DNA of 64,000 bases from an uncultured Acidimicrobiaceae bacterium. GTDB taxonomy: Bacteria > Actinomycetota > Acidimicrobiia > Spongiisociales > UBA5794. The stretch lies in the NCBI GenBank assembly GCA_947258985.1, contig CAMYKI010000012.1, positions 1 through 64,000 on the forward strand, written 5' to 3'. Shown here in pieces: positions 19,529-28,761 of this stretch. Position numbers and translations under genes: made by a program. The notes under the pieces were generated by a model. The model was not told the DNA's origin, searched no databases, and saw nothing but the letters and a program-made list of their open reading frames with translations. Every line of letters starts with the position of its first letter. Positions within the stretch are counted from its first letter, which is position 1.

Positions 19529-20068
19529 ATGCGCACGGATTACAGAGAGACACGCAGACGCGTTTTTGCGGAACGCGTATGGAAGGCCATGCGCCTCGAT
19601 CCTCGCTTCTATTCGTCGGTGGCGGAGAACCCAGCTCGAACCAGAGAAGCCGTTCTCGTTGCCGCCCTGTCGTCTCTGATCATGGGTCTCGGATTGATGC
19701 TGATGAGGATCATCAGCCCGCTGTGGTGGTTGTTGGGGGCGTTCGCGTGGGCGACGGCGCTCCTTTTTGGCGGGACCTGGTTCCTGGTTGCAGTGGGTCG
19801 GCGCTTGGGCGGCGGCGCCGAATACGTTCAGATGCTGCGCCCTCTCGGGTATGCGATGGCTCCGCAGGCCCTGGGGTTTGTTCCGATTGCCGATTTCATC
19901 CCGGGCTTTCTCATTGGGGGAGTCTGGTCGACGGCATGCGCTGTAGTGGCAGTCAGCGAAGCACACCGCATTCCTACCCGGCTTGCGGCAGCGCTGGTGG
20001 TCGCCCCTGTCCTTGCGATCATCGCTGTAGTGCCACTGGTGGGTGTGATTCTCGCGGGGGGTGGCTAG
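19529..20068 (+). CDS. Yip1-like multi-TM membrane protein
   Basis: LDPRFYSSVAENPARTREAVLVAALSSLIMGL; five or so TM helices; start uncertain. Confidence 0.7.
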   Translation: MRTDYRETRRRVFAERVWKAMRLDPRFYSSVAENPARTREAVLVAALSSLIMGLGLMLMRIISPLWWLLGAFAWATALLFGGTWFLVAVGRRLGGGAEYVQMLRPLGYAMAPQALGFVPIADFIPGFLIGGVWSTACAVVAVSEAHRIPTRLAAALVVAPVLAIIAVVPLVGVILAGGG

Positions 20069-20282
20069 AGCGATGCTTGTGGATGTTTCGCTGCTGGCCC
20101 AGCGGAGGGAGCCGTATCCGCCTCCTCCGATCGTTTTCGATCTGATCTTGAGCCTGATCTTCGTTTGGGTCGGGTGGAAGGCGTGGAAGCGTGGCCGCGG
20201 CTGGAAATCGGGAGCACTGGTGTTGTGGCTTCTCGCACTCGGCGGCTTGTACACGTTCGCCCGCGGAGTCATCGTCGGCTGA
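20061..20282 (+). CDS. Small hypothetical membrane protein
   Basis: 73 aa, two hydrophobic segments, overlaps preceding ORF end. Confidence 0.55.
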   Translation: MARAMLVDVSLLAQRREPYPPPPIVFDLILSLIFVWVGWKAWKRGRGWKSGALVLWLLALGGLYTFARGVIVG

Positions 20283-23200
20283 TCAGCGACTCTGGCAGCC
20301 GGACTTCGATGTGTGCGACTTCACCCCGCCTTGCGAATACTGCGGCGCTCGTTTGCTTGTCGAGTCGCAGGTCCGAGAACGTCGCCGAGCTCCCGTCGGC
20401 GGCGCTCACCGTCACGATGCCCGCATCGTCACCGATGTGGTAGATGATGGGGACCTGGCAGTAGGTGAATGCGAGAGCGTCGGCCGGCACCTCGAGTGTC
20501 TGCTTCCGACCGGAACTGTCGTAGTAGATCCAATCCGTTTGCTCGGTGAGGAACTCGCGGCGCCGCAACAGGACGGGATCGAACTCGATGATTCCATCGT
20601 CGACACGGATACCCAACTCGCCCCAGCGGGTAAGCACCTCCTCCTTTACCTGGCCGGTCATGCCGGGCTGTTGCGCACCCATATGCGACGGGGAATGCGA
20701 GTAGGGGTCGGCGGGGAAGGCACCGTACTGGGCGGGCGTCTTGTCCGAGCTCAAACCGGCACGCACCCGGTAGTAGGCGTCGCCCAAGGCGTTCTGGGTT
20801 TCAGCAGACTCCCCCCTGGACCGTGCGTGCCAGAACGCCTCCTGCACCGCCAGGAGCAGCTTGGCAACCATGTGCCAGTAGATCGAGCCGAGTCCCTCGT
20901 ACTTGTACATGGATCCGGACCGGCCCGTGAACCTCTTGTGCTGGAACACCTTTTCGAATAGATCGTCGACCGCGGAACGGTGCGCGGCAACGAGTTCCGT
21001 CCACTCCGGCTCAGCGCTGAGATGATCGAGTGCCTCGGCCAGGTTGGCGCTGCTGGTGATCGACGGAGCGAATCGACGCGTACCGAGAGCATCCTTCTCG
21101 ATGACAGTCGTGTCTCCGGCTTCGAGGAGTGTCACCAACAGCGGGTTTGCATCCACATCCGGGTCGGGAAGCGTGTTCCGATCGAGAAAGTTCGGCAGTT
21201 GACGTGCCGGATACAACATGAAGCTGTTCTGATCAGGCCGGTACAGCGCGCTTTCGTAGAGAGCGTCGACGATGGCCAACACTTCAGCAGAGGACGCCAC
21301 TCCAGAACTGAGAGCCGCCACCTGTCCTTCGAGCATTGTCGGGAGATGATCGACGGACATTTCTCGGCCTTCGTCTTCGATGTGGACGAGGTTGTAGGAG
21401 TGGTACAGCCCGGACTCCTGACGGTTGGCACCGATGCTGTGATCGGCGTAGTCGACGGCTACCCGGCACAACGCGACGACATCCGCTGCGCTCACCGTTG
21501 CCTTGCCGGAGAACCCGTGCTCGTAGACGGCTGCTCGGTAGTCCGAGAATGCGGAGCCCAGCCAATCGAGTACGCGCTTGCGGCGGCGGTCGCTGACGTC
21601 AGGTTGCTCCAGGCGATCGGAATAGGTAGCAAGGCCGGACAGCGTCTGTTCCATCCACCGCGCCACCTCGGTGGACACGACGAACTCGCCGTCTCCCGTA
21701 TCACTGAAGAGATCCTCGCAGAAGGCGAAGTAGCGCCTGAGGTACGCCAGCGTGACCATCGACGACCCGTATCCAACCAAAGCATTGTTGGCGTCGTTCC
21801 ACTCAGGGCGCTGCGTGTTCATCCAGACGCCGCCGTCGACGACGAGATTGCCGAGCTTCGCCAACGCGGGAACGAGCAGCTTCTCCGCCAGGGTTACGTG
21901 CATAACGTTTCCCTCATGGTTCATGAGGAGCCTGCCGTCGGAGCCAAGGATGGCAGTACGGTCCGCGATTTCGCCGGCATGGTCGTGGTCGAAGTCGACT
22001 GTGTTCTTGGCATCCCGCAAGATGGCGTCGTATGGCCGTATCCGGTAGGGGACATCGGCGTAGCTGAACACCTCTCGGTTGAGCATCCTCGGAAGCGCAT
22101 CGGGATAGAAGGAACTCAGTGCCTCGAGTAGCCGAAGCAGATAGATGATCTGGTGATCGCCCCAATACCCGAAGTTGTTGCTCCAGGGATTCTCCGGCTC
22201 GGGGACCTCCCAGTCGATGCCGTCTCTTGTCACCCGGTATGGGTTGAATCCGTCGACGGTCGAGGCGTTCACGAATTTGGCGACAATGCTTTCCAGGTAG
22301 TTCGGGAAGCTGTAGCACAGTGCCTCCCAGTTCTGGAAGATGTCGCGCCAGTTTCCCTGGTAATCGAGTATCTGGTTGCCGTCGTCGTCTTGTACGTTGA
22401 TCGCAAACATGTTCCACGGTCGGCTGGGATCTCCGTGACGGCGGCTAAAGGTGAGGGGCAGATACTCATGGCAGAGGCGCTCCAAATCCGGGTCGTTCTG
22501 ATCTCCGGCCTGGTCGAGCAGTTGGCGCCGGTCGACACGGTCACCGAGCGACGACAGCCAGGCAGCGTGGGTGCGATAGGCAGCCCGGTTGCGGTGTTCG
22601 AGGAAGCTGGATAGGTCTTCAACGTCAACGGAGCCGTTCTCGACCAGAACGCCGCCTCGCATGCTGTTGAACAGGGTGTTGGCAAAGTGGTGTGCCGTTG
22701 CCATGACGTCCTGGGTGCATTGTGCGCCGTCGGCCATGGCAATCAGGCTGCGCAGCCGATCTGAGCCGCGATCGACATCTACGTCGATGGATTCCGACAG
22801 ATCGGACGCCGCAAGGATCTCGGCACGGCGATGCTGGACGTCTAGCTGGGTCTGATAGACATCGGCCACGATCTGCCAGGACCTCTTCTCACCGGCGGTC
22901 AGGCCGAAAGTTGCGTTGAGCAAGTAGGCGCCGCGGCAGCCCTTGGTGAGGCTCTCACCGTGTACAGGGTTTCCGCGCCGGAACTCAGCTATCTGGTCGC
23001 TCGACAGCGCCACCTTCACGTCTTCTAGACCGATCGGCCAGACCACGTTGGCGCGCAACGACTCAGCGGGCTCAGCTCCGTCGCTTATCCGCGATTCCAG
23101 GGAGTAGATGGCCATCCCTGTGCTGGGGTCCACTTCGTTGCGCCGATAGGCCTCAGCAAGGGTGCTGCTCGACTGCTGGAGCCCCAGCGGCACGTTTGCG

Positions 23201-23763
23201 GGCATGACATTGAGAAGACCGTCGAGGATCTCGACGCTCGCCGGGGCTGCCTCGTGGTTCCGGATGAGTGTTGAAGTGCGGACGAAGCCGTACTCAGCGG
23301 AGGTGCTCCACCGGTAGCGGAACGTAAGCCCGAGGTCGTCGCGAATCTCCTCGAAAACGACGGTGTCGCCGGTGAGGCTCTTGTAGAGATTCCGGGTCGC
23401 CGGGGTGAGTCCGACGATGTCGGTGAGCGGCTCCCACAGCACTGGTCCACGCTCCGCAACGGTGACGCGGAGGAGGGTGAAGGGTCCGGTGGTCCCTGCG
23501 GCCCGGTAGAGGCGGTCGTCGGTTTCGTATGGGAATAGCGAGCGTCCCGGGTCCACCCGCCCCGCGGCCAGACCGCCTCCGGTGGACACGTACATCCAGT
23601 GGTCCGAACTGGAGACGACGCTCACGAGGAACGGGGGCATATTGTCGAACCCGCTGATCTGGTACATGGCGACGCCCTCGAGATCGACAAACCGCCCGCC
23701 AATGGCTTCGACATCTGCTTCCAGGGGAGCCGCGGATGGGGTTGTGTTTTGGGTCTTTGTCAT
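20269..23763 (-). CDS. ~1164-aa protein resembling large glycoside phosphorylases / GT36-like proteins
   Basis: Start MTKTQNTTPSAAP; HWMYVSTGGGLAAGRVDP, WGDHQIIYLLRLLEALSSFYP, MNTQRPEWNDANNALVGYGSSMVTLAYLRR; family assignment is an inference. Confidence 0.7.
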   Translation of the reverse strand: MTKTQNTTPSAAPLEADVEAIGGRFVDLEGVAMYQISGFDNMPPFLVSVVSSSDHWMYVSTGGGLAAGRVDPGRSLFPYETDDRLYRAAGTTGPFTLLRVTVAERGPVLWEPLTDIVGLTPATRNLYKSLTGDTVVFEEIRDDLGLTFRYRWSTSAEYGFVRTSTLIRNHEAAPASVEILDGLLNVMPANVPLGLQQSSSTLAEAYRRNEVDPSTGMAIYSLESRISDGAEPAESLRANVVWPIGLEDVKVALSSDQIAEFRRGNPVHGESLTKGCRGAYLLNATFGLTAGEKRSWQIVADVYQTQLDVQHRRAEILAASDLSESIDVDVDRGSDRLRSLIAMADGAQCTQDVMATAHHFANTLFNSMRGGVLVENGSVDVEDLSSFLEHRNRAAYRTHAAWLSSLGDRVDRRQLLDQAGDQNDPDLERLCHEYLPLTFSRRHGDPSRPWNMFAINVQDDDGNQILDYQGNWRDIFQNWEALCYSFPNYLESIVAKFVNASTVDGFNPYRVTRDGIDWEVPEPENPWSNNFGYWGDHQIIYLLRLLEALSSFYPDALPRMLNREVFSYADVPYRIRPYDAILRDAKNTVDFDHDHAGEIADRTAILGSDGRLLMNHEGNVMHVTLAEKLLVPALAKLGNLVVDGGVWMNTQRPEWNDANNALVGYGSSMVTLAYLRRYFAFCEDLFSDTGDGEFVVSTEVARWMEQTLSGLATYSDRLEQPDVSDRRRKRVLDWLGSAFSDYRAAVYEHGFSGKATVSAADVVALCRVAVDYADHSIGANRQESGLYHSYNLVHIEDEGREMSVDHLPTMLEGQVAALSSGVASSAEVLAIVDALYESALYRPDQNSFMLYPARQLPNFLDRNTLPDPDVDANPLLVTLLEAGDTTVIEKDALGTRRFAPSITSSANLAEALDHLSAEPEWTELVAAHRSAVDDLFEKVFQHKRFTGRSGSMYKYEGLGSIYWHMVAKLLLAVQEAFWHARSRGESAETQNALGDAYYRVRAGLSSDKTPAQYGAFPADPYSHSPSHMGAQQPGMTGQVKEEVLTRWGELGIRVDDGIIEFDPVLLRRREFLTEQTDWIYYDSSGRKQTLEVPADALAFTYCQVPIIYHIGDDAGIVTVSAADGSSATFSDLRLDKQTSAAVFARRGEVAHIEVRLPESLISRR

Positions 23764-23824
23764 GAGTTGGCCGTGCTCTCTCGTTGTGGTGGCCGCCTGT
23801 GAATGGCATTCTAACGGACAACGA

Positions 23825-23838
23825 TGGGAGCGCTCTTT
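23825..23838. promoter_or_regulatory. Half-conserved LacI-type operator copy
   Basis: TGGGAGCGCTCTTT matches one arm and centre of the TGGGAGCGCTCCCA site. Confidence 0.5.
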
Positions 23839-23898
23839 CCGGTGAGCGCATGCCAGGCGATGTGCGGGCTTGACATTGTGGGATTCCCGCCAATAGAG

Positions 23899-23912
23899 TG
23901 GGAGCGCTCCCA
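23899..23912. promoter_or_regulatory. LacI-family operator (perfect palindrome)
   Basis: TGGGAGCGCTCCCA with central CG, upstream of the LacI gene and downstream of a TTGACA box. Confidence 0.85.
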
Positions 23913-23920
23913 GATGATTG

Positions 23921-23934
23921 TGGGAACGCTCCCA
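23921..23934. promoter_or_regulatory. LacI-family operator (near-perfect palindrome)
   Basis: TGGGAACGCTCCCA, centre 22 bp from the preceding operator centre. Confidence 0.82.
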
Positions 23935-23962
23935 CGCTGGTGTGCGAGGAGGAAGGGCTCGA

Positions 23963-24982
23963 GTGGCACGTACACTCGAACAGATAGCCGAACTGAGCGG
24001 CGTCTCCCGTTCGACCGTCTCCCGGGTCGTCAATGACGACCCCCGGGTCAGCGAAGCCACCAGAGAGCACGTCCGGGACGTTGTCCGCAGGGAGGGCTAC
24101 CGGCCCAATCTCGCCGCACGAGGACTGGCCTCGGGAACGACCAACGTTATTGCCGCGGTAATGCCCGGAGCGGTCGACAACATCCTCTCCGATCCGTTCT
24201 TCGTCAGCCTTCTGCATGGCCTCGCCGTGGCTGCCGATGAGCGAGACCACTTTGTCATGCTCTCGCTCGGGGATACCAGTTTCCGCCACACCGTGGACGA
24301 GATTGCCCGTCAGGGAGTAGTCGCCGGCATCGTTTTTGTTGCGGGGCAGGTCGACGATCCCCTGCTCGAGCCGCTGCTCGCTTCACAGACCCCGATGGTG
24401 AGCATCGGTCGATCAGATGACGATCGAGTCAGCTACGTCGACGTCGACAACCGGGGAAGCGCCCAGCAGATAACCAGCCACCTGCTCCGCCTCGGACACC
24501 GCCGGGTGGCCACGATCGCCGGCCCGAACTTTGCCCCAGCCGCCGCGGATCGGCTGGCCGGCTACAGGGCGGCAATCGAAGCGTTCGGCTTGAGGGTCGA
24601 CGAAACCCTCATCTACGAGTCCGACTTCTCGGAGGCCGGCGGTCGAGTCGGCATGAGAGCTCTGCTCGAGCACCGACCCGATGCGGTTTTTGCCGCCAGC
24701 GATCGGATGGCGGCAGGGGCGCTCAATGAGATACGCGCCGCCGGACTGCAAATACCGGACGACATTGCACTGGCCGGGTTCGATGACATGCCATTGGCTG
24801 CCGAGATGGAGCCGCCGCTCACAACCGTCCGGCAACGGCCGGAGAGGTTGGGCGAAGCGGCAGTGGCATTGCTTCTCGACATGATCGCAACCCCGGCATC
24901 GTCTCCCAGAAGAACGATTCTTCCCACCGATTTGATAGTGCGGGCCTCATGTGGCTCGCGTCAAGACCAGAAAGAAAGGTAA
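23963..24982 (+). CDS. LacI family transcriptional regulator
   Basis: GTG start; TLEQIAELSGVSRSTVSRVVNDDPRVSEATREHV HTH and periplasmic-binding-like domain. Confidence 0.95.
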   Translation: MARTLEQIAELSGVSRSTVSRVVNDDPRVSEATREHVRDVVRREGYRPNLAARGLASGTTNVIAAVMPGAVDNILSDPFFVSLLHGLAVAADERDHFVMLSLGDTSFRHTVDEIARQGVVAGIVFVAGQVDDPLLEPLLASQTPMVSIGRSDDDRVSYVDVDNRGSAQQITSHLLRLGHRRVATIAGPNFAPAAADRLAGYRAAIEAFGLRVDETLIYESDFSEAGGRVGMRALLEHRPDAVFAASDRMAAGALNEIRAAGLQIPDDIALAGFDDMPLAAEMEPPLTTVRQRPERLGEAAVALLLDMIATPASSPRRTILPTDLIVRASCGSRQDQKER

Positions 24983-24988
24983 TCACGC

Positions 24989-26476
24989 GTGAACATACGC
25001 AAACTCAATGTGATCGTGCTACTGCTGCTGGCGATGAGCCTCATCGCTGCGGCATGCGGCGGTAGTGACGATGCAGATGCAACAACTGCAGCGCCTTCAG
25101 GCGGTGATGACGGAACAACGGCGGCTCCATCGGACGACGGCAGTGCTGCTACCACGGCGGCGCCGTCCGGTGAAGCCGTTGAGCTCCGATGGTTTATCGG
25201 CATGGGTGCGGGCACGGACGCCCCGGTGATCCCGCTGCAGCAGGCCATCGTCGATGAGTTCAACGCCACCAAGCCACTCGGCGAGAACATTTCGCTGAAG
25301 ATGGAGGTCGTGGACGCCGATCAGGCTGCGACGATCCTGCAGACCCAGATCGCCGGCGGCAACCCGCCGGATATCGTCGGTCCAATGGGTGTTCGCAGCG
25401 CCGCCACGTTCTTTGGTGGATGGCTGGATATCGCGCCCTACATCGAGTCGAACAACTACGACTTGAGTGACTTTGATCAGGCGTTCGTCGACTTCTGGAA
25501 CATCGGAGGCGAGCAAATCGGTCTGCCTTTCGGGGCATTCCCGTCGATGGTGTGGTACAACTCGGCTCACTTCGATGAGGCCGGTCTGGCATACCCGCCG
25601 CAAGAGTTCGGTGCTCCCTATGTCGATGCCGACGGCAACGAGAAGCCCTGGAACGTCGACACCCTGCGCGAGCTCGCCATCGTGCTTTCCGTCGACGCGA
25701 ACGGGCTCACCCCGGCCGACGACGGTTTTGATCCCAACAATCAGGTGCAGTGGGGGTATTGCGCAACCGTCCAGAATGAGTTCCGCGGCCTAGCCACCCT
25801 GTTCGGAGCGGGCAACTTCGTCGCCGACGATGGCACCACCTTCCAGTTCCCGGAGCCTTGGAAGGATTACGCGCAGTGGCATCACGACAACATCTACGAG
25901 TACAACATCACCCCGACTCCCGACTTCCTTGCCAGCGACTTGCTGGCGAACCCGTCACCGCTCGGGTCCGGGAACTGTTCGATAATGGCCACCCACACCT
26001 GGTTCCAGGGTTGGGGTACCGGCGAGCTTCCGTTCGATGACTTCGACACAGCCGCGGTTCCCGCTGGACCCAGTGGCGAGGTCACGGCCAAGTTGCACGC
26101 CGATACGTTTGCGATCCCCAAGTCGAGCGCGTATCCCAACGAGGCCTTTCAGGTTGTCGGATGGATGTTGGGCCCGGAGATGGCTCCCGAGCTAGCCAAG
26201 GTCTACGGTGCGCTGCCGGCGCGGATCAGCGCCCAGGCCGACTTTGTCGCAGATCCGGCCAACGACGCCGGATTCACCTGGCAAGTCGCCCAGGATTCCC
26301 TGGCCTATCCGGATATTCCCAGCCATGAGGCATGGTGGCCCGCCTATATCGAGTCGATCGACGGTCTCGACAGCTGGTGGGATCCGCTAGTTCGTGATCC
26401 CAATGCCGACATCGCAGCTGCAATTCCCGAACTGGAAGGGATTCTGCAGCCGATCTTCGATCGGGCGGAGGGATAG
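24989..26476 (+). CDS. Extracellular sugar-binding lipoprotein of ABC transporter
   Basis: Lipobox (LIAAACGG), TTAAPS-rich linker, type I sugar-binding fold segments. Confidence 0.93.
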   Translation: MNIRKLNVIVLLLLAMSLIAAACGGSDDADATTAAPSGGDDGTTAAPSDDGSAATTAAPSGEAVELRWFIGMGAGTDAPVIPLQQAIVDEFNATKPLGENISLKMEVVDADQAATILQTQIAGGNPPDIVGPMGVRSAATFFGGWLDIAPYIESNNYDLSDFDQAFVDFWNIGGEQIGLPFGAFPSMVWYNSAHFDEAGLAYPPQEFGAPYVDADGNEKPWNVDTLRELAIVLSVDANGLTPADDGFDPNNQVQWGYCATVQNEFRGLATLFGAGNFVADDGTTFQFPEPWKDYAQWHHDNIYEYNITPTPDFLASDLLANPSPLGSGNCSIMATHTWFQGWGTGELPFDDFDTAAVPAGPSGEVTAKLHADTFAIPKSSAYPNEAFQVVGWMLGPEMAPELAKVYGALPARISAQADFVADPANDAGFTWQVAQDSLAYPDIPSHEAWWPAYIESIDGLDSWWDPLVRDPNADIAAAIPELEGILQPIFDRAEG

Positions 26477-26495
26477 CACAGGAGGCTGACCGTGT

Positions 26496-26520
26496 GGCGG
26501 GCCGGACTGTCCGGCCCGCC
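26496..26520 (+). promoter_or_regulatory. Intra-operon hairpin after sugar-binding protein gene
   Basis: GGCGGGCCGGA CTG TCCGGCCCGCC, 11-bp perfect stem. Confidence 0.8.
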
Positions 26521-26543
26521 AAAAGCCGGCGGAAGGGAGAGCC

Positions 26544-27518
26544 ATGACATTCACAGATGCAATCTCGAAGGAGAGGGCGGGACCAAGGTTTCGGCGTGGC
26601 AAGATGTCGGACTCCGAAAAGTACGAGGCGAAACTTGGTTTTGCCTTCATTTCTCCTTGGCTGATCGGCTTCCTGGTCTTCTACCTGATCCCGATGGCGG
26701 CCTCGTTTATCATCTCGCTATTCGACTACAACCTTGCCACCAACGAGGCCAGCTTTACCGGGTTGGACAACTGGACGCGGATGCTGTTCGACGATCCCAA
26801 CACGTGGTCGTCGTTATGGGTGACCCTGCGGTTTGGCCTGATAATGCTGCCGATTTCGATGTTCTCGGCGTTCATGCTGGCAGTGCTGCTCAACTCACTG
26901 AATCTGTGGGGCAGGAACATTTTTCGGACACTGTTTTTCGCACCGTCTTTGGTTCCGTTTGTGGCAGGGGCGCTCATCTGGGGTCAGGTGCTGAACTCGC
27001 AGACTGGTTGGCTCAACCGGATCATCGAGTTGTTCGGCATCAACGCGGTTGGTGTCGACGGCATCAGGTGGCTCGACAATCCAACCTTGATCCCGGTCAC
27101 CTACACCTTCATCGGCATCTGGGGAATCGGCAACATGATCCTCATCACCCTCGCCGGACTGCAGGGAATCCCGACCGCCCTGCACGAGGCTGCCCACATA
27201 GACGGTGCCGGATGGTGGCGCCGACTACGTACGATCAGCATTCCGATGGTAACCCCGGTGATCTTCTACAACCTGGTGCTGGGAGTTGTCGCTCTGCTCC
27301 AGTACTTCTTGCCTCCCTTTGTGCTCCAAGGCACCACCGGCTACCCGGAGGGAGCCACCAACTTCTTCATGATCTACTTCTATCAGCAAGCCTTTGACTT
27401 CTCGCAGATGGGATACGGTGCCGCCCTCGCTTGGTTCCTGTTCTTCATTGGATTGGCAATAACCATCCTCCTCTTTGGTACACAGAAATACTGGGTCTAC
27501 TACGCAGGGGGGGACTGA
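26544..27518 (+). CDS. Sugar ABC transporter permease (MalF-like)
   Basis: FAFISPWLIGFLVFYLIPMAAS and EAAHIDGAGWWRRLRTISIPMVTP. Confidence 0.94.
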   Translation: MTFTDAISKERAGPRFRRGKMSDSEKYEAKLGFAFISPWLIGFLVFYLIPMAASFIISLFDYNLATNEASFTGLDNWTRMLFDDPNTWSSLWVTLRFGLIMLPISMFSAFMLAVLLNSLNLWGRNIFRTLFFAPSLVPFVAGALIWGQVLNSQTGWLNRIIELFGINAVGVDGIRWLDNPTLIPVTYTFIGIWGIGNMILITLAGLQGIPTALHEAAHIDGAGWWRRLRTISIPMVTPVIFYNLVLGVVALLQYFLPPFVLQGTTGYPEGATNFFMIYFYQQAFDFSQMGYGAALAWFLFFIGLAITILLFGTQKYWVYYAGGD

Positions 27519-27519
27519 C

Positions 27520-28611
27520 ATGGCTACCTCAATCAGAGACAAGAGGCGGGGCGAGGTCGAACCCGAACCGGAGTGGAAGCTCAAAGCACGGCGTCGCACC
27601 CTCCTGCTGAAGATGGGTACGACAGCTCTGGCAACTGTTTTGCTGGCCATATTCCTGATGCCGATGGCCTATGCGTTCATCACATCCGTGAAGACCAGCG
27701 AACAGGCGTCGGATCCCGAAGCTCCGATCCTTCCTTCCCAGCCCGCCACCTTCGAGTATGAGGGAAGAGAATACGACATTCTGGCCGTACCGATCGATGG
27801 CGAAGTACAGAACTTGGCCATCGTCCAACCGGGTCGCCAGGAAAGCGAGTTCATCGACCCCGACGACCCCGACGCGGGGACGATTGTATGGGAAGGCAAC
27901 TGGAGACAGCTCGATTCGGTTCGTGAGTCCGCCTGGGCGTGGGGCAACTACCAGGATGCGTGGGACTTCATCAACTTCCCCCGCATGCTGTTCTGGACGT
28001 TGCTGTATGCCTTCGTAACCCTGGTGGGGGCGGTTTCCGCATCGGCCCTGGTCGCGTACGGGTTCGCCAGGTTCAGGTTCCCGTTCAGGAGCGTGCTCTT
28101 CATGGTGTTGATCGGGACGATCGTCCTGCCGCCGGCGGTAGCGCTGATCCCGAAATATGCGTTCTTCACGCAGATCGGGTGGACGGGCACTTGGTTGCCT
28201 CTGATAGTCCCATTGATGTTCGGAAACGCCTACAACGTGTTTCTGTTGCGTCAATACTTCATGACCATTCCGAGGGAAATGGAGCAAGCTGCAGCCGTGG
28301 ATGGGGCGGGACCGTTCCGCACGTTTATCCAGGTGATCTTGCCGCAGGCTGTGCCGGCGTTGACGGCTGTGTCGTTGTTCCACTTCTTCTTTGCGTGGAA
28401 CGACTTCTTCGACCCACTGATCTACTTGGCTGGGAACCGGGACATTGTTCCCATCTCGGTGGGTCTGACCTTCTTCAGCGGGACCTACGAAAACAACCCG
28501 AACCTGATCATGGCGGCGTCGTTCATCGCCCTGGTTATCCCACTGACGATCTTCTTCTTCTCGCAGAGGATCTTCCTGTCGGGAATCGTGGTGTCGGGTG
28601 CTGACAAGTAG
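27520..28611 (+). CDS. Sugar ABC transporter permease (MalG-like)
   Basis: EQAAAVDGAGPFRTFIQVILPQAVPA EAA motif. Confidence 0.94.
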   Translation: MATSIRDKRRGEVEPEPEWKLKARRRTLLLKMGTTALATVLLAIFLMPMAYAFITSVKTSEQASDPEAPILPSQPATFEYEGREYDILAVPIDGEVQNLAIVQPGRQESEFIDPDDPDAGTIVWEGNWRQLDSVRESAWAWGNYQDAWDFINFPRMLFWTLLYAFVTLVGAVSASALVAYGFARFRFPFRSVLFMVLIGTIVLPPAVALIPKYAFFTQIGWTGTWLPLIVPLMFGNAYNVFLLRQYFMTIPREMEQAAAVDGAGPFRTFIQVILPQAVPALTAVSLFHFFFAWNDFFDPLIYLAGNRDIVPISVGLTFFSGTYENNPNLIMAASFIALVIPLTIFFFSQRIFLSGIVVSGADK

Positions 28612-28703
28612 GAGAAGCGCGGAGAGTCATCCGCCGGCGCCCGGGCGCGGCATGCGATATCGGAGCAATGAGATGGGGCGATCCTCCTCCCTTCCCGCTC
28701 CTT

Positions 28704-28734
28704 GGGTTCTGGTCGGCACACCCGACCAGAACCC
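28704..28734 (+). promoter_or_regulatory. Hairpin between permease gene and GH3 gene
   Basis: GGGTTCTGGTCGG CACAC CCGACCAGAACCC, 13-bp perfect stem. Confidence 0.75.
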
Positions 28735-28761
28735 GGGCTCCGATTCGGCGAGGAGGTTCTA

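Noticed and set aside
25080-25170. TTAAPS repeats in the sugar-binding lipoprotein as a special element
   Set aside because: Low-complexity Thr/Ala/Pro/Ser linkers after lipoboxes are common in actinobacterial lipoproteins.
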